NCBI RefSeq assembly: GCF_029894425.1
Contig: NZ_JARXYJ010000001.1
Location: 682,001 to 746,000, forward strand
From: Streptomyces sp. SAI-127
GTDB taxonomy: Bacteria > Actinomycetota > Actinomycetes > Streptomycetales > Streptomycetaceae
DNA: 64,000 bases
Direction: 5' to 3'
Shown here one piece after another: positions 1-12,992 of the stretch. The notes under the pieces are model-generated. The model worked only from the letters and a program-made list of their open reading frames with translations, did not search any database and was not told the origin of the DNA. The first letter of the stretch is position 1. Every line of letters begins with the position of its first letter. Made by a program: the position numbers and the translations under genes.

Positions 1-275
1 CGCGCCACTGCTTGCCGAAGGTCGGTGAGGGTTAAAGTACTGCGGTGTGGGTTACGGACCCGTTTGCACGCAAGTGCTTCACATACCCCTTACGGTGCCT
101 GTACTTCCACCGCCGACGCGGCTCGCCCGCGCCACGGGCCGCGAAGATGGTCGCCGGTCCGGGCGGCGGAACGTCCAGGACGGCGGCGTTCCGTACGCTC
201 CGGGCATGGCCGAAAAGTGCCCAAGAATCGGTCACCGAGGCCCGGTTGGCCTCGACAACCGTCCGCTGCGGCGGG
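1..275. other. No gene recognised at left edge
   Basis: Short reading frames occur on both strands, but none has a convincing ribosome binding site or a recognisable domain. In the S. coelicolor cluster the esterase cchJ and the MbtH gene cchK lie beyond cchI. Neither is visible in this stretch, so if present they start to the left of the window. Confidence 0.5.
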
Positions 276-2015
276 TCACCGGGCCACCGCCAGGCAGTAG
301 GCCGCGTCCGTGGCCAGGAGGTTGCGGTGGGTGTCCTCGGCGGTGATGACGCCGTCGTCCAGGACGAGGACACGGTCGGCGGCGTCCAGGAGGGCCGGGC
401 TGCTGGTGATCACGACGGTGGTGCGCCCCCGGCGCAGTTTCGCGACATTGCGCGCGATCAGCTGTTCGGTGACGGCGTCGACGGCCGTGGTCGGGTTGTG
501 CAGGACGAGGACGTCGGTGTCGGCGGCGAGGGCGCGGGCCAGGGACAGCCGTTGGCGCTGCCCCCCGGAGAGGTTCGCGCCGCGGTCGCGGACAGGGTGG
601 TCGAGGCCTTCGCGGTGCAGGGCGACGACGTCGGTCAGCATGGACGCCTCGACGGCTTCGGGGATCATCCGGCTGGTGCCCGACGGGTCGATGTTCGTGC
701 GGAGCGTGCCGGCGAAGATCTCCCCGTCGTACGGGTTCACCAGCATGTGCTCGCGGACCGCCTCGACCGACAGGTCCGCGAGCTCCTGCCCGCCGACCCG
801 CACCACTCCCTCGTAGGCGTGCGGCGGCACGCTCACGGCCAGGACCGACGCGAGGTCGGCCGCCGCGCGCGGCTGGTAGACGGCGATCGCCACGAACTCG
901 CCGGGGGCCACCTGGAACTTGAGTCTGCGCAGGGACCCGTGGCGGACGCCGTCGATCTCCAGGCCTTTGCCCGCCGCCGGGCGCCGCGACCCCGGGGTCG
1001 TCACCGGCGGCGCGCTCAGCACCAGCGCCATCCGCTCAGCCGAAGCGCGCGCCATCATCACGTACTTCGGCATCTCCGAGAACAGTTTGAGCGGTTCCAT
1101 GATGAACTGCGCCAGACCCACGGCCATGACGAGTTCCCCGATGGTGATCCGGCCCTCGAACGCCAGCCAGCCCGCCGTCAGGGTCACGGCGGCGGCGAGG
1201 ACCGCGTTGAGGGCCAGCGCGGTGCCCGCGTACACCCCGTTCACCCGGGCGACGGTGATCGCCTGGTGCTTGGCCTCCGTGCTGACGTTCCGGTAGGACC
1301 GGAACGCGGCGTGGTTGCCGCCGAAGCCGTGCAGCGGGCGCAGGCCGATGATCAGGTCGGCGACCTTGGCGCCCGCCCGTGCCACCCGGGCCTGCTGTTC
1401 GCGGGTACTGGCGCCGATCCGCTTGGACATCACGCTCAGGATCGACAGGATCGCGACGGTTCCCACGATCACCAGCAGGCCGAGCCGGACGTCGGCCAGG
1501 CCCAGCGCGACCGCCGCGATCACGACCGCCACCAGCGAGCTGATCAGCAGCGGCACCACCTCGATGATGTCGGCGGTCTGGTCGGCGTCCTCGGTGGCGA
1601 TGGTCAGCACCTCACCGGACTTGAGGTCGACGTCCCTGGCCACCGGCTGGAGTCCGCAGGAGGCGACCCGCACCCGCCAGCGGTGCGCCTCGGTGGTGTT
1701 GGCCTTCTGCAGGACGCGCATCCCGAACCGCCACGAAAGCGACACGGTCGTGATGATCACGGCCAGCGCGGCGATCGACAGGCCGAGCGAGCCGAGGTTC
1801 CGGTCCCCCTTCATCGTGTGTTCGACGATCAGGCCGAGCGCGATGGGGAAGGCGGTCTCCCCCGCCTGGTACAGGCCCATGAGGACGGTGCCCCAGACCA
1901 TGGCGCCGACGTTGCGGCGCAGTGCGGTCCTCAGGATGTGGGACCCCGGGTGGGGCCGCTGCGAGTCAGGAGTTGTCATCAAGTCAGGAGTTGTCATTGG
2001 ATCGGGAGTTGTCAT
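276..2015 (-). CDS. cchI: ABC exporter half with degenerate ATP site, coelichelin cluster
   Basis: About 579 residues: an exporter-type transmembrane domain (roughly residues 20-320) followed by a nucleotide-binding domain. By position next to the NRPS it matches CchI, thought to help export coelichelin. The ATP site is striking. The Walker A position reads [11 protein letters not shown] with no glycines or lysine (about residue 380). Walker B is LVLHN in place of a LVLDE-type motif (about 506), and the switch histidine is replaced by serine (ITSSPALL). The signature NLSGGQRQR is nevertheless perfect (about 483). It can therefore supply only the signature half of an ATP site, presumably to CchG. 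The gene overlaps the 3' end of cchH; three ATG codons 18 bp apart (starting at 2015, 1997 and 1979) are possible starts, and a TTG lies just before the first. Family call is firm; the start is not. Confidence 0.88.
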   Translation of the reverse strand: MTTPDPMTTPDLMTTPDSQRPHPGSHILRTALRRNVGAMVWGTVLMGLYQAGETAFPIALGLIVEHTMKGDRNLGSLGLSIAALAVIITTVSLSWRFGMRVLQKANTTEAHRWRVRVASCGLQPVARDVDLKSGEVLTIATEDADQTADIIEVVPLLISSLVAVVIAAVALGLADVRLGLLVIVGTVAILSILSVMSKRIGASTREQQARVARAGAKVADLIIGLRPLHGFGGNHAAFRSYRNVSTEAKHQAITVARVNGVYAGTALALNAVLAAAVTLTAGWLAFEGRITIGELVMAVGLAQFIMEPLKLFSEMPKYVMMARASAERMALVLSAPPVTTPGSRRPAAGKGLEIDGVRHGSLRRLKFQVAPGEFVAIAVYQPRAAADLASVLAVSVPPHAYEGVVRVGGQELADLSVEAVREHMLVNPYDGEIFAGTLRTNIDPSGTSRMIPEAVEASMLTDVVALHREGLDHPVRDRGANLSGGQRQRLSLARALAADTDVLVLHNPTTAVDAVTEQLIARNVAKLRRGRTTVVITSSPALLDAADRVLVLDDGVITAEDTHRNLLATDAAYCLAVAR

Positions 2016-2019
2016 CAAG
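1966..2019. repeat. Triple 18-bp tandem repeat across the cchH stop and cchI start
   Basis: Three imperfect copies (1966-1983, 1984-2001, 2002-2019) of a unit reading TCAGGAGTTGTCATCAAG on the + strand. On the coding strand each copy supplies an in-frame ATG for cchI, so its N terminus reads [17 protein letters not shown]. The same DNA encodes the NDNS-rich C terminus of CchH in another frame, and the cchH stop codon (1984-1986) lies at the edge of the middle copy. Confidence 0.9.
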
Positions 2020-5000
2020 GTGGCGGCTGATCGCTTCCGGGGTTCGCAGGGTGAACAGATCGCGGATCGTGATCACAGGTCCGTACTCGCGGCGGAGCAG
2101 CCCGATCAGCCGCACCGCCAGCATGGAGTGCCCTCCGAGGGACACGAAGTCGCTCACCGCGCTCACCTCGTCGTCGTCCAGGTCCAGTGCCTCGGCGAAG
2201 AACTCGCACACCGCCGTCTCGGTTTCGGTCTCCGGGCCGCGCTCGGCCGCCGTGGTCAGCGCGCCCAGCGGCTTGGCCTCCGGCAGCGCCTTGGTGTCAG
2301 CCTTCCCGTTCACCGTGAGCGGGATGCTGTCGACCTGGGCGTAGTGCGTCGGGCGCAGGAAGTCCGGCAGCCCGGCACCGACTTCGGCGGCGACCGCCGC
2401 CAGATCGGCGGCGCCGTCGAGCACGAGGTAGGCGGCCAGCCGGTATGCGCCGTCGACCTGCGGGTCGGGCTGGGCGACCGCGGCGACGAACCGCACCGCC
2501 GGGTGTGCCGCGAACGATGCCTCCACCTCGCCGAGTTCCACCCGGTGCCCGCGGATCTTGACCTGTTGGTCGGTGCGGCCCAGGTACATCAGGTTCCCGT
2601 CGGGCCGCCGGATCACCAGGTCTCCGGTGCGGTACATGCGCTCGCCGGGTTCGCCGAACGGGCATGCGACGAAGCGGTGCGCGGTCTGGGCGGACTGCCC
2701 GAGGTAGCCGCGCGCGATGCCGATGCCCGACACGTACAGCTCCCCGGGCACGCCGTCCGGCAGGGGCCGTAGCCACGGATCCAGCACGTACACGTCCGTG
2801 TTCTCGATCGCCACGCCCACCACCGGGTCCTGGCATTCGAAGGTGCCGACGCCGAGGGTGTTGATGGTGTACTCGGTGGGCCCGTACAGGTTGTAGCCGA
2901 CCGTGCCCTCGGTCTCGGCGAGCCGCTGCCACAGCGCCGGGGTGACGGCCTCGCCGCCCAGCAGCACCAGCGCCGGGCGCCGCGCCGGGTTGTCCAGCAG
3001 TCCCTCGGCGACGAGCTGTTGGGCGTAGGTCGGGGTCACGTTGATGACGTCGATGCCGTGTTCGAGGCAGTACTCGACCAACCGGGGTGCGTCACGCCGC
3101 AGTTCCTCGTCGCAGATGTGCACCTCGTGGCCGTCGGCGAGCCACAGCAGCTCCTCCCACGACATGTCGAACGCGAAGGACACGGTGTGCGCGATCCGGA
3201 AGACCCGGTTGCCGTGCTGCGCCAGTACCGGCTCGAAGATCCGGCGCTGATGGTTGATCAGCATGTTGGTGAGCCCGGCGTACTCGGTCACCACGCCCTT
3301 GGGCTTCCCGGTCGATCCGGAGGTGTAGATCGTGTACGCGGGGTGCCGCAGGCGGTCCAGGTCGTCCGGCGCGAAGGTCGGATACGGCTCGGCCTCGGAC
3401 AGGGGACGGTCGAGCTCGATCAGGTCCACCGGATTGCCGGTCAGCCGGGGCGACACGGCGCTCACGGTGAGCACGACCTCCGGGCGGGCGTCCGCGACGA
3501 TCGCGGCGATCCGCTCGTCCGGGTGGTCCAGCTCCAGAGGCACGTACGCGGCGCCGACGCGCAGCACGGCGAACAGCGCCACGATCGAGTCGAGGGAGCG
3601 TGGGATCGCCAGGCCCACGGCCGTCTCGGGGCCGATGCCACGCCCGGCCAGCACACCCGCCACCGCACGGCTACGGTCCCGGAGCTCCGCGAAGGTCATG
3701 GTCGAGCCGTGGGCGACGAGCGCCACTCGCCGCGGGTCGCGGTCCGCCGCCTGGTCGAAGCGGTCGATGACGGTGTCCGTTCCGACGTCCGAACGCGTTC
3801 CCGGCGCGGGCTGCGGCCCCACCCCCCGCAGCGCGCCCACCGGGCCGGTCGAGCGAGCCAGATCTTCGAGCACCCGCAGGTAGTCGTCGAGGAGACGACG
3901 AGCCCTCTCGGAGTCGCCGTCGCGGTGCTCCAGCTTGACCGTGAGCCGGTCGCCCGGCGTGACAACCCACGTGAAGGGATAGTGGGTGGAGTCGTCGGCC
4001 TTCACCGAGGTGATGCCGTGCCGGGCGTTCATCTCGGCGAAGGCGTCCACGTCCAGGAAGTTCTGGAGCACGAACAGGTTGTCGAACAGGGTGTCGTGCC
4101 CACTGGCCCGCTGGATCTCGCCGAGCCCCAGATGCTCGTGCTCCATCGCCTCGACCCTGGCCGCCTGTACGGCCGTCAGGTACTCCCGGACCGTGTCGCC
4201 CGGCCGTGCCCGCGTCCACATGGGCACGGTGTTGAGCAGTACGCCGACGACCTCGTCCAGGCCCTCGCCCTCCCGGCCGGAGACGGTCACGCCGAAGACG
4301 GCGTCACCACGTCCGGTGTGCGCGCCGAGCAGGAGGCCGAACGCGCCGGTCAGCACCGAGTTCAGCGTGACGCCGTGCACCCGGGCCGCTTGCCGCAGCA
4401 GTTCCGACTGTTCTTCGGTCAGGGTGTGCACGAGCGCGCGGGGCAGCTCGTCCGACAGGGAGGGCGCCGGTCCGGCGAGCAGCGTCGGGCCGGGAAGGCC
4501 CGTCAGGTGCTCCGCCCAGAAGCGTTCCGATACGGCGGGGTCCTTGGCGTCGAGCGCCCGGGCGTAGTCCTCGAAACCTGGCGTGGCCGGGGCCGGGTCG
4601 AGTGGCTCGCCCGCGACGACGGCCTGGTAAGCGTCGAACAGGTCCCGCAGCACGATCTCGCGGGACCAGCCGTCCCACAGCAGCAGGTGGTAGCTCAGCA
4701 GCAGGCCGTCGCGGTCGTCGGGCAGACGCACCACGGTCAGCCGGATCAGCGGTGGCTCACCCGGGTCGAAGCCGCTGTCGCGGTCCCGGGCGCGCAGGGC
4801 TTCGACCTCCGCCTCGGTCGCCAACTCGACTGTATGTACGGTGATTTGCCGTTCCGCGCTGAGGACCTGGACGGGGTTTCCGTCGTCGTCGGTGGTGAAG
4901 CCGGCGCCTACGACCGGGTGGCGCGCGATCACGTACGCCATCGCCTCGGCGAGCGCGTCGGTGTCCAGGCGCCGGTCGAAGGTGAACCAGCTCTGCGCGA

Positions 5001-8000
5001 CGTAGTGTCCGGACGTGCCGGCCATCTGGGCCTGGAAGTACAGGCCCCGCTGGAGCGGGGTGACCGGTGCCGTGCGCTCGGCCGTCGCGGAGGCGTCCGC
5101 GATGTGGTGCAGGGCGCTCAGCCAGTGCTCGGTGATCTCGTCGGGGATGCCCTCGGCGAGGGTAAAAGCCGCGTGCAGGCGTCCGGTGGCCGCGTCGGTC
5201 CACGCGTTGACCTCGACGGCGTACGGGCTGCCCTGCTCGCCGCCCGTGATGTGCGGGGCCTGGGACTCGCCGCCCCGGCCGAGGTAGTTGAACAGCACCT
5301 GCGGGCGGGCGTCGAGAAGCGGGGCCGTCTGCGGGTTGAGGTACCGGAGTTGGCCGTAGGCGACGTGCCCGGGCTCGTCCGGCTGGCGTTCGGCGACCTC
5401 GCGCGCGGCGGCGACCGGGTCGGTGTGCGGCGTGAGCCGCACGGGGGCGATGGAGGTGAACCAGCCGACCGTGCGGGTGTAGTCGTGGTCTTCGAGGGCC
5501 GGGACCCGGCCGTGGCGCTCCAGTTCGATCGCCAGATCGGTGGGCGACGGCTGGATCTGTGTCAGCGCGGTGCGCAGCGCGCCGCACAGTACCTCGGTGA
5601 GACCGACACCGAGTGCGGCGGGCGCGGTACGCGTCACGCGGTCACTCACGTCGGGCGCGAGTACGACGGTGGTCTCGCGCAGCCCCTCGATCGCGGGCAG
5701 CAGCGCGGGTGCCTGGAGCGTGCTGATCCAGTGCCCGAGGTCGTCGGTCACCTGGGCGGACCGGAGCGTCAGCGCTTCGGCGTACTCGGCATAGGACGTG
5801 GTCGGCGGTGCCAGGGGATCCCCTCGCAGGGCGGTGGCCAGGTCGTTCAGCAGGATCAGCCAGGACACCGAGTCGACGGCGAGGTGGTGCACGGTGACCA
5901 CCAGGGTGCGGCTCGCCTCCAGCCACGAGAACGCGATGACGTCCCCGGACTCGGGATCAAGGCGTCCGGCGGCCTCGTTCGCCGCCGCTGTCGCATCGGT
6001 CGTGTCCGGTCGTACGACGGCGACCTCGCGGGCGGGTTCGGTGCACAGTGCCCACACCCCGTGCTCGACGCGCAGCCGCAACCGGAGGGCCGGGTGCGCT
6101 GCCACCAGGGCGTTCGCGGCGCGCTCGACGTCGGCGAACCCAGTTCCGTCGGGGGCCATCAGCGTCCTTGCCTGGGCGAATAGGGCGAGCGATCCGCCCA
6201 GTTCGCGCTGGCGCAGGATGATCGGCGTCGGTGGCAGGGGGCCGTCCTCGCGGCGGACCGGCGCCGAGGGCGCGGCCTGCGGTGTGCTCGTCGCCAGGTG
6301 CTCCGCGAGGGCGCGCGGAGTCCTGAACAGGAACACGTCCCGTGGCGCGATCGGCAGGCCGAGCGCCCTGGCCCGGTTGATCACGGTGATGGCGACGATG
6401 CTGTCGCCGCCGGCCCGGAAGAAGTCGGTGTCGGCGTCCGCGTCGGAGCCGGGGAGGGTGTCGGCGAAGATGCCGACCAGTGAGGCGAGCGCGGAACCAC
6501 TCGCGGCCACCGGGGTTTCGTCCCGGGCAGCCCGTGCGGCCCTCTCGGCCAAAGCCTTGCGGTCCAGCTTGCCGTTGACCGTCAACGGCAGTGCGTCGAC
6601 CGACAGCGCCCGGCCCGGCACCATGTGCACGGGCAACTTCGTGGACAGCGACTCGACGAGGTCCCCCGGCACCCGGCCCACCACGTGCGCGACCAGGTGG
6701 TCGCCGCCGTCCGCCACGGTGACGGCCACGTCGACCACGCCGTCGAGTTCCCTGATCGCGGACTCGACCTCGCCCAACTCGATCCTGAATCCCTTGAGTT
6801 GGACCTGGTCGTCGGCGCGGCCTGCGAACTCCAGCTCGCCGTCGAGCGTACGGCGGGCGAGGTCGCCCGTGTGGTACATGCGGGAGCCGTCGCCGGCGAA
6901 CGGGTTCGCCACGAACCGGCCCGCGGTGAGCCCCGGCCTGCCCAGGTAGCCGAGCGACACCTGGTCGCCGGCAACGTAGATGGCACCCACCCGGCCCGGC
7001 GGCACCGGCCTGAGCCGGTCGTCGAGCAGGTAGGTGACCAGGCCGGGGATCGGACCGCCGATCGGGCTGACCTCGTCCCCGAGCGCGAAGTCCCCGTCGG
7101 TCAGCACCCGGTGGGTGACATGGACGGTGGTCTCGGTGATGCCGTACATGTTGACCAGTTCGGGCGAACCGGTGCCGTGCCGCTCGACCCAGCCGCGCAG
7201 CCGCCCGAGATCCAGCGCCTCGCCTCCGAAGATGATCCGGCGCAGTGCGGTGACCGGCTCGTCGGCCTGCCGGTCGGCCTCGATGAACTGGTAGAACGCC
7301 GACGGCGTCTGGTTGAGCACGGTCACTGAGCGCTCACGGACCAGCCGGTGGAAGTCGACCGGGGAGCGGGTCAGCCCGTACTCCGGCACCAGCAGCTCAC
7401 CGCCGTGCGCCAGCGCGCCCCACAGCTCCCAGACGGCGAAGTCGAAGGAGAAGGAGTGGAACTGGACCCACACGTCGTGCGGGCCGAAGTCCATGTCGGG
7501 CTGAGTGTTCGCGAGCAGGGTCACCACGCTGGAGTGCGGGACGACAACACCCTTGGGTCGCCCGGTCGACCCGGACGTGTAGATGACGTACGCGGGATCC
7601 TGCCACCTGACCTCGGGCTCGGGAGCATCGGTGGTGGCCGGGGGCAGCTCGTCCCCCTGCACGAGCACCCGGGCCGACACACCTGCCCGGGCCAGCAGTT
7701 CCGTGAAGCGGTCCCGCTGCTCACGTTCCACGAGGACAACCTGCGGAGCGGCGTCGGCGAGGATGTACTGCAGCCTCTCGTCCGGGTACGCCAGGTCCAG
7801 CGGTACGTAGGCACCGCCTGCGGTGACGATCGCGACCAGGGCGACGACCTGCTCGAGGGAGCGCGGGACGGCGACGGCGACCCGCTTGCCCGGACCGACA
7901 CCGGCCGCGCGCAAGGTGGCGGCCAACTCGTCCTTCGTGTGGGCCAGTTCACCGTACGTCAGGGACCGGGCCTCTCCGTCGAGACCGCACTGGGTGACTG

Positions 8001-11000
8001 CGGTGGCGGCCGGGTCGCGGCGCGCGGCGGCGTCGAACAGCCCGCCCAAGGTCGTCGGAGTGATGTGCGCGGGACTACGGGTACTCTCGGGCGCCAGGTC
8101 GTCGACCAGGGCGTCCGGCCGCGTGAGCAGTCCGGTGAGGGCCGAGGTGAACGTCCGCAGGATCGCCCGGGCACTCGCCTCCCGCAGCAGCTCACCGTCG
8201 TAGATCAGGTTGAAGCGCGGACGGCCGTCGAGCGTGCGCTCCACCACCAGCGTCAACGGGTAGTGCGGGGCGCCCTCGTTCACGATGTCGGTGACGACCA
8301 GCGTGTCGTCGGGCCCGCGCAGGGCGTCCACATCGGTGGCCACGTCGAACACCACCAGGGTGTCGAACAGTGAGCCGGCGCCGGTCTGGCGGCCGATCCT
8401 CGCCAGCGAGACGTGCTGGTGGGGCAGCACCGCACTCTGGTGTTCCCGCACGGAGGCGAGCAGGTCGCGGGAGGTGGTCGTGCCGGTCCAACGGGCGCGT
8501 ACGGGGATCGTGTTGATGAACAGGCCCACCATGTCCCCGATGCCGGGCACATCGGCGTCGCGCCCGGACACGGTGGAGCCGAACACGACGTCGGTGCCGT
8601 GCAGGAGGCCGCCCAACGTCACCGCCCAGGCGCTGTGCACGGCCACGCTCAGGGGCACGCCGGCCGATCGGACGGCCGAGTCGATGTCGTCCTGCGGCTC
8701 CAGGGCGGTGTCGGCGAACCGGTCGGACGGGGTGTGTCCCTCGGCGATCAGCGACGGCCCGGGCAGCTCGGCGAGCTGCTCGCGCCATACGCGGTCGCTC
8801 TCGTCCTCGTCGCGCCCGGCGAGCCGGCGCACGTAGTCGGGGAATCCGCCGAGCGGGTACAGGGTGCCCGGCGCGTGGTACTCGGCCAGCAGCGCGCGGA
8901 GCATCGGCGGCACCGACCAGCCGTCGGCGATGATGTGGTGCACGGTCTGCACCAGGACGTTCCGGCCGGAGCCGGCGCGGATGAGCGTGTACCGCATCAG
9001 GGGGCCGGTGGCCAGGTCGAACCCGGCGCGGCGGTCCCGTTCGGCCAGGTCGCGGATCTCGTCGTCGGTGATGCCGGGGCGGTCCAGCGTGGTGAAGGGC
9101 GCCTGCACGCCGTTCTCCAGCACGGAGACCACACGGCCGTCGGCGAGGACCACGAACCGCGCGGCCAGGTTCGGGTACAGGGTGAGCAGCCGGGTGGCCG
9201 CCGCAGCGAGCCGGTCGGCGTCCACCTCGCCGTCCAGGGTGAGCAGTTGCTGCTCGACGTAGGCGCCCGCCGAGTCGTCGTCGAAGACCGAGTGGAAGTA
9301 CAGGCCCTCCTGCAACGGGGTCAACGGCAGGATGTCCCGCAGCGCCGGTCCGTCCAGGGCGTCGACATCGTCCTGCGTCAGCCGCACCAGGCCGAAGTCG
9401 CTGGGCGAGTGGCCGCCCTGTTCGAGCGCGGCCAGCCCGGCCAGGGCGCCCCGGAAGTAGTCGCCGAGGGTGGTGATGTCCTCGTCGGTGAACATCCCGT
9501 CGGGCCAGGAGATCGTGGTGACCAGCTCGTACTCGCCGGTCGAGGCGGTGGGTTCGGCGATCGCGTTGAACTCCAGGGCGCGCGGGAGGTGCATTCTCGG
9601 GTCGCGCTTCTCGCCCAACTGGCCTGTGGTGGCCGCGAGTTGCCAGTCGCCGGGGGCTCCCGCGTCGAAGCGGCCCAGGTAGTTGAACAGCACCTGCGGT
9701 GCGGGCGCGTCGAACTCGGTGTGGGTCAGGTACCGCAGGGCGCCGTAGGAGATTCCGTTGTCCGGCACCCGGGCGAGGTCTTCCTTGACCGCCTTGAGCG
9801 CGGCCGCCAGGTATGCGGGTGCGGTGAGGTCGGCCGCCGCGCCGGCGTCGATGGTCACCGGGAACAGGGTGGTGAACCAGCCGACGGTCCGCGACAGTTC
9901 CGGCTCGAAACCGGCGGTGTCCGCCACGAACTGTCCTTCGCGGCCGTGGCCTTCGAGTTCGATGTGCGCGAACGTCTGGTCCTGGCCGAGGTCGCGGCGC
10001 CATCGGGCCAGGGTGACGGCGAGCGCGGTCAGCAGTACGTCGTTGACACCCGCGTGGAACTTCGCGGGAACCTCGCCCAGCAGCGCGGCCGTGACGTCGG
10101 GTCCGACCGAGACGGTCCGCACCCGTTCCCGCGCGACGGTGTCGGCTTCGGACAGCGCGCGCCGGCCGACCGGCCCGTCCGGTCCCGGCAGGGGACGCCA
10201 GTAGTAAGAGCTGTCCGCGTCGAAGGCCGCACGCTCCAGCAGCTGTGTCCAGCGCCGGAACGACGTGCCGACCGGGGGCAGTTCGATGGGCGCGCCCGAG
10301 GCGAACTGCCGCCACGCCGTGGCCAGGTCCTCCATCAGGACCCGCCAGGACACGCCGTCGATCACCACGTGATGGGCGACCAGGACCAGTTGACGTGCCG
10401 ACCGGCGCCAGACGGCACGCAGCATCACGCCGTCCGCCGGGTCCAGCGCCTCGGTGGCGAGCGCGACGCACTCGTCGAGCGGCCGGTCGCTCTCGCTCCA
10501 TCCGGCTGCGGCCCGGTCCGCCACCGGGATGTCGAAGCTCCAGCGGTCCCCGCGCACCAGCCTGGCGCGCAGCATGTCGTGCCGCCCGACCATGGCGACG
10601 AGGATCTGATCCAGAGCGTCGGCGGTCAGGTCCGGCGGGGTGTTCAGCACCACCGACTGCACGAAGCCGTCGATCGCGTCCGTGGTCTCGCCGAGCCACT
10701 GCACGATGGGCGATCCCACGACGGACCCGGTCGCGACATCGCCGTGGTCAATGGTGGAGACGTCCTCACGGCTCGCCACCGCCGCCAGCGCCCCCGCCGT
10801 GCTGTGGGCGAAGATCTGCCGTGGCGTGACATGGAGACCCGCGTCCCGCAGCGCGCTCAGCAGCGAGATCGCCAGGATGCTGTCTCCGCCGAGCTGGAAG
10901 AAGTCCTGGCCGACGCCGACCTCGTCCAGCCGCAGCACGGACGCGACCGCCGCGCACACCGCGCGCTCGTTCTCGGTGCTGGGCGGTATGAGGGAGCCCG

Positions 11001-12924
11001 TCCCGATCGCGGGCTCCGGCAAGGCGTTGCGGTCGAGCTTGCCGTTCGCGGTGAGCGGGAACTCCTTCATCACGACGATGTGGGCGGGCACCATGTACTC
11101 GACCATGTGCGCGGTGGCCCACGCCTTGACCTCGTCGGCCCGCAGGTCCTCGCTCCCGGTGGCCGGGATCACGTAGCCCACCAGGTAGGTGCCGCCGGCC
11201 GCGTTCTTCTTCGCGACGACGCAGGTGTGCCGTACCCCGGGGTGTTCCGCGAGACCGACCTCGACGTCCTCGATCTCCAGCCGCATGCCGCGGATCTTGA
11301 TCTGGTTGTCGGCCCGGCCGAGGAAGTCCAGGGACCCGTCCGGGGCGAACCGTGCGAGGTCACCGGTCCGGTAGAGCCGGGAACCGTCGTCGGCGAAGGG
11401 GTTCGCCACGAACCGGGACGCCGTCAGGCCGGGCGCGCCCACGTACCCGCGGCCCAGGAGGAAGCCGCCCACGTACAGCTCGCCGCCGACCCCGACCGGG
11501 ACCGGGCGCAACTCGTCGTCCAGCACGTACAACTGGGTGTTGGGGTTGGCCTTGCCGATCGACGTCGACAGGCGTTCCGCCGCGCCCCGGTAGATGACGT
11601 GCGAGACGCCGATCGTCGTCTCGGCCGGGCCGTAGCCGTGGTACATCGGGATGTCGAGCCGGGTGCGGAACCGCTCGTACAGCTCCGGGGTCAGCACCTC
11701 GCCGCCGCACCACACGTGCCGCAGGCTGTCCAACTGCCCGGAGTCGCCGGCGATCTCCAGCAGCACGTCCAGCATGGACGACACCAGGTAGGTGAAGGTG
11801 ACGCGGTGTTCGGCGATCACGCTCAGCAGGTGGTGCGGGTCGCGTTCGCCGCCGGGCCGCAGGACCACCAGCCTGCCGCCGGACACCAGCGGCAGGAAGA
11901 TCTCGTTGATGGAGATGTCGAAGGACAGCGGCGCCTTGAACAGCGACGCGTCGTCGTGGCCGAAGCCCAGGATCTCGTCGACCTGCCACAGCAGGCGCTC
12001 GCTGATCGCTTCGTGCCGGATCATCGCGCCCTTGGGCCGCCCGGTCGAACCGGACGTGAAGATCACGTAGGCCAGGGCGTTGCCGGGGACGGTAACCCCG
12101 GTCTCCTCGACGGGGTGGGATCCGTACCGCCAGTCGCCCAGGTCGACGGCCACGGCTTCGGGTTCACCCGGGTCGTGCCCGCCGGAGTCGTTGAGCTGCA
12201 GCACGACCCGGGCGTCCTCGATGACGACGGCCCGGCGCGCGGCGGGCCACTGCGGATCGAGCGGCACGAACGCACACCCCGCCTGGAGCACACCCAGCAG
12301 CCCGATCACCATGTCGGCGGAGCGGCCCAGGGAGATGCCCACGACCTGTTCGGCGGTGAGCCCTCGCTCGATCAGAAGGTGAGCCAACTGACTGGACAGC
12401 TCAGCCGTCTGACGGTAGGTCAGCGACCGGTGCTCGTCGACGACGGCTACGGCGTCCGGCCTGGTCCGCGCCTGCTCGCGGAACATCTCCACGATGGTCG
12501 GGCGGACCCGGTCGGCCCGGGTGTCGTTCCACTCGGTCAGGGCCGCGAGCCTGGCCGCCGGTCCGGACGGGCCGATGGTGCCGATGGGCCGGTCCGGGAA
12601 GTCGGCCAGGTCGTCCAGCGCGAGCCGCGCTTCCGCCGGCACGACGTCTTCCGGGACGGCGATGCTCCAGCCGCCGGCGCCGTCCGCGCCGGTCTCCCAA
12701 CCGCCCTGCCCGGCCCCGCCGTTGTCGACCCACCCGAGGACGTCGGCGAACAGAGTGCCGGGGGTGAGGTCGATGCCGTCGGGGCTCCGCCCGGTCGCCC
12801 AGTACGACAGCCCGATGGCGCACGCTTCGGCGACGGTCCTGTCGGAGAAGTCGCCGGTTCGCCGGCGCACGTCGGCCAGGTGCGTGGGAGAAAGCAGTAC
12901 GAGACGAGCGCTCGGTTCCACCAT
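1984..12924 (-). CDS. cchH: Coelichelin non-ribosomal peptide synthetase
   Basis: A 3646-residue trimodular NRPS. Approximate domain order: A1 (130-630), PCP1 (LGGDSI near 680), E1 ([10 protein letters not shown] near 853), C2 (HHIIADGWS near 1331), A2 (1640-2120), PCP2 (AGGDSI near 2173), E2 ([10 protein letters not shown] near 2347), C3 (2620-3060), A3 (3080-3560), PCP3 (LGGHSM near 3596). There is no terminal thioesterase. Aligning the A domains by eye to GrsA gives codes DINYWGGIGK, DFWNIGMVHK and DMENLGLINK, predicting formyl-hydroxyornithine, Thr and hydroxyornithine. Epimerases after modules 1 and 2 fit the D residues of coelichelin. C3 has [11 protein letters not shown], keeping only the second His of the HHxxxDG motif. 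It lies 68 nt after cchG, and its 3' end overlaps cchI. Known role: assembly of the tetrapeptide siderophore from three modules, one used twice. Length and order match S. coelicolor CchH closely. Confidence 0.97.
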   Translation of the reverse strand: MVEPSARLVLLSPTHLADVRRRTGDFSDRTVAEACAIGLSYWATGRSPDGIDLTPGTLFADVLGWVDNGGAGQGGWETGADGAGGWSIAVPEDVVPAEARLALDDLADFPDRPIGTIGPSGPAARLAALTEWNDTRADRVRPTIVEMFREQARTRPDAVAVVDEHRSLTYRQTAELSSQLAHLLIERGLTAEQVVGISLGRSADMVIGLLGVLQAGCAFVPLDPQWPAARRAVVIEDARVVLQLNDSGGHDPGEPEAVAVDLGDWRYGSHPVEETGVTVPGNALAYVIFTSGSTGRPKGAMIRHEAISERLLWQVDEILGFGHDDASLFKAPLSFDISINEIFLPLVSGGRLVVLRPGGERDPHHLLSVIAEHRVTFTYLVSSMLDVLLEIAGDSGQLDSLRHVWCGGEVLTPELYERFRTRLDIPMYHGYGPAETTIGVSHVIYRGAAERLSTSIGKANPNTQLYVLDDELRPVPVGVGGELYVGGFLLGRGYVGAPGLTASRFVANPFADDGSRLYRTGDLARFAPDGSLDFLGRADNQIKIRGMRLEIEDVEVGLAEHPGVRHTCVVAKKNAAGGTYLVGYVIPATGSEDLRADEVKAWATAHMVEYMVPAHIVVMKEFPLTANGKLDRNALPEPAIGTGSLIPPSTENERAVCAAVASVLRLDEVGVGQDFFQLGGDSILAISLLSALRDAGLHVTPRQIFAHSTAGALAAVASREDVSTIDHGDVATGSVVGSPIVQWLGETTDAIDGFVQSVVLNTPPDLTADALDQILVAMVGRHDMLRARLVRGDRWSFDIPVADRAAAGWSESDRPLDECVALATEALDPADGVMLRAVWRRSARQLVLVAHHVVIDGVSWRVLMEDLATAWRQFASGAPIELPPVGTSFRRWTQLLERAAFDADSSYYWRPLPGPDGPVGRRALSEADTVARERVRTVSVGPDVTAALLGEVPAKFHAGVNDVLLTALAVTLARWRRDLGQDQTFAHIELEGHGREGQFVADTAGFEPELSRTVGWFTTLFPVTIDAGAAADLTAPAYLAAALKAVKEDLARVPDNGISYGALRYLTHTEFDAPAPQVLFNYLGRFDAGAPGDWQLAATTGQLGEKRDPRMHLPRALEFNAIAEPTASTGEYELVTTISWPDGMFTDEDITTLGDYFRGALAGLAALEQGGHSPSDFGLVRLTQDDVDALDGPALRDILPLTPLQEGLYFHSVFDDDSAGAYVEQQLLTLDGEVDADRLAAAATRLLTLYPNLAARFVVLADGRVVSVLENGVQAPFTTLDRPGITDDEIRDLAERDRRAGFDLATGPLMRYTLIRAGSGRNVLVQTVHHIIADGWSVPPMLRALLAEYHAPGTLYPLGGFPDYVRRLAGRDEDESDRVWREQLAELPGPSLIAEGHTPSDRFADTALEPQDDIDSAVRSAGVPLSVAVHSAWAVTLGGLLHGTDVVFGSTVSGRDADVPGIGDMVGLFINTIPVRARWTGTTTSRDLLASVREHQSAVLPHQHVSLARIGRQTGAGSLFDTLVVFDVATDVDALRGPDDTLVVTDIVNEGAPHYPLTLVVERTLDGRPRFNLIYDGELLREASARAILRTFTSALTGLLTRPDALVDDLAPESTRSPAHITPTTLGGLFDAAARRDPAATAVTQCGLDGEARSLTYGELAHTKDELAATLRAAGVGPGKRVAVAVPRSLEQVVALVAIVTAGGAYVPLDLAYPDERLQYILADAAPQVVLVEREQRDRFTELLARAGVSARVLVQGDELPPATTDAPEPEVRWQDPAYVIYTSGSTGRPKGVVVPHSSVVTLLANTQPDMDFGPHDVWVQFHSFSFDFAVWELWGALAHGGELLVPEYGLTRSPVDFHRLVRERSVTVLNQTPSAFYQFIEADRQADEPVTALRRIIFGGEALDLGRLRGWVERHGTGSPELVNMYGITETTVHVTHRVLTDGDFALGDEVSPIGGPIPGLVTYLLDDRLRPVPPGRVGAIYVAGDQVSLGYLGRPGLTAGRFVANPFAGDGSRMYHTGDLARRTLDGELEFAGRADDQVQLKGFRIELGEVESAIRELDGVVDVAVTVADGGDHLVAHVVGRVPGDLVESLSTKLPVHMVPGRALSVDALPLTVNGKLDRKALAERAARAARDETPVAASGSALASLVGIFADTLPGSDADADTDFFRAGGDSIVAITVINRARALGLPIAPRDVFLFRTPRALAEHLATSTPQAAPSAPVRREDGPLPPTPIILRQRELGGSLALFAQARTLMAPDGTGFADVERAANALVAAHPALRLRLRVEHGVWALCTEPAREVAVVRPDTTDATAAANEAAGRLDPESGDVIAFSWLEASRTLVVTVHHLAVDSVSWLILLNDLATALRGDPLAPPTTSYAEYAEALTLRSAQVTDDLGHWISTLQAPALLPAIEGLRETTVVLAPDVSDRVTRTAPAALGVGLTEVLCGALRTALTQIQPSPTDLAIELERHGRVPALEDHDYTRTVGWFTSIAPVRLTPHTDPVAAAREVAERQPDEPGHVAYGQLRYLNPQTAPLLDARPQVLFNYLGRGGESQAPHITGGEQGSPYAVEVNAWTDAATGRLHAAFTLAEGIPDEITEHWLSALHHIADASATAERTAPVTPLQRGLYFQAQMAGTSGHYVAQSWFTFDRRLDTDALAEAMAYVIARHPVVGAGFTTDDDGNPVQVLSAERQITVHTVELATEAEVEALRARDRDSGFDPGEPPLIRLTVVRLPDDRDGLLLSYHLLLWDGWSREIVLRDLFDAYQAVVAGEPLDPAPATPGFEDYARALDAKDPAVSERFWAEHLTGLPGPTLLAGPAPSLSDELPRALVHTLTEEQSELLRQAARVHGVTLNSVLTGAFGLLLGAHTGRGDAVFGVTVSGREGEGLDEVVGVLLNTVPMWTRARPGDTVREYLTAVQAARVEAMEHEHLGLGEIQRASGHDTLFDNLFVLQNFLDVDAFAEMNARHGITSVKADDSTHYPFTWVVTPGDRLTVKLEHRDGDSERARRLLDDYLRVLEDLARSTGPVGALRGVGPQPAPGTRSDVGTDTVIDRFDQAADRDPRRVALVAHGSTMTFAELRDRSRAVAGVLAGRGIGPETAVGLAIPRSLDSIVALFAVLRVGAAYVPLELDHPDERIAAIVADARPEVVLTVSAVSPRLTGNPVDLIELDRPLSEAEPYPTFAPDDLDRLRHPAYTIYTSGSTGKPKGVVTEYAGLTNMLINHQRRIFEPVLAQHGNRVFRIAHTVSFAFDMSWEELLWLADGHEVHICDEELRRDAPRLVEYCLEHGIDVINVTPTYAQQLVAEGLLDNPARRPALVLLGGEAVTPALWQRLAETEGTVGYNLYGPTEYTINTLGVGTFECQDPVVGVAIENTDVYVLDPWLRPLPDGVPGELYVSGIGIARGYLGQSAQTAHRFVACPFGEPGERMYRTGDLVIRRPDGNLMYLGRTDQQVKIRGHRVELGEVEASFAAHPAVRFVAAVAQPDPQVDGAYRLAAYLVLDGAADLAAVAAEVGAGLPDFLRPTHYAQVDSIPLTVNGKADTKALPEAKPLGALTTAAERGPETETETAVCEFFAEALDLDDDEVSAVSDFVSLGGHSMLAVRLIGLLRREYGPVITIRDLFTLRTPEAISRHLDDNSRSNDNS

Positions 12925-12992
12925 CGAAGACTCAGCGCCCCTTCCAAGGCATGAAAGTCGGCCTAACCTGCTCAGGGATCCACTCGGGGTGA

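Noticed and set aside
8413..12954. A 1513-codon open frame on the + strand opposite cchH
   Set aside because: It is antisense to clear NRPS domains and its protein is low-complexity with no family features, as expected for the mirror frame of a high-GC gene.
12925..12992. A fourth iron box before cchH
   Set aside because: GCCTAACCT occurs near 12961, but the other half does not match, giving only about 12 of 19 positions.
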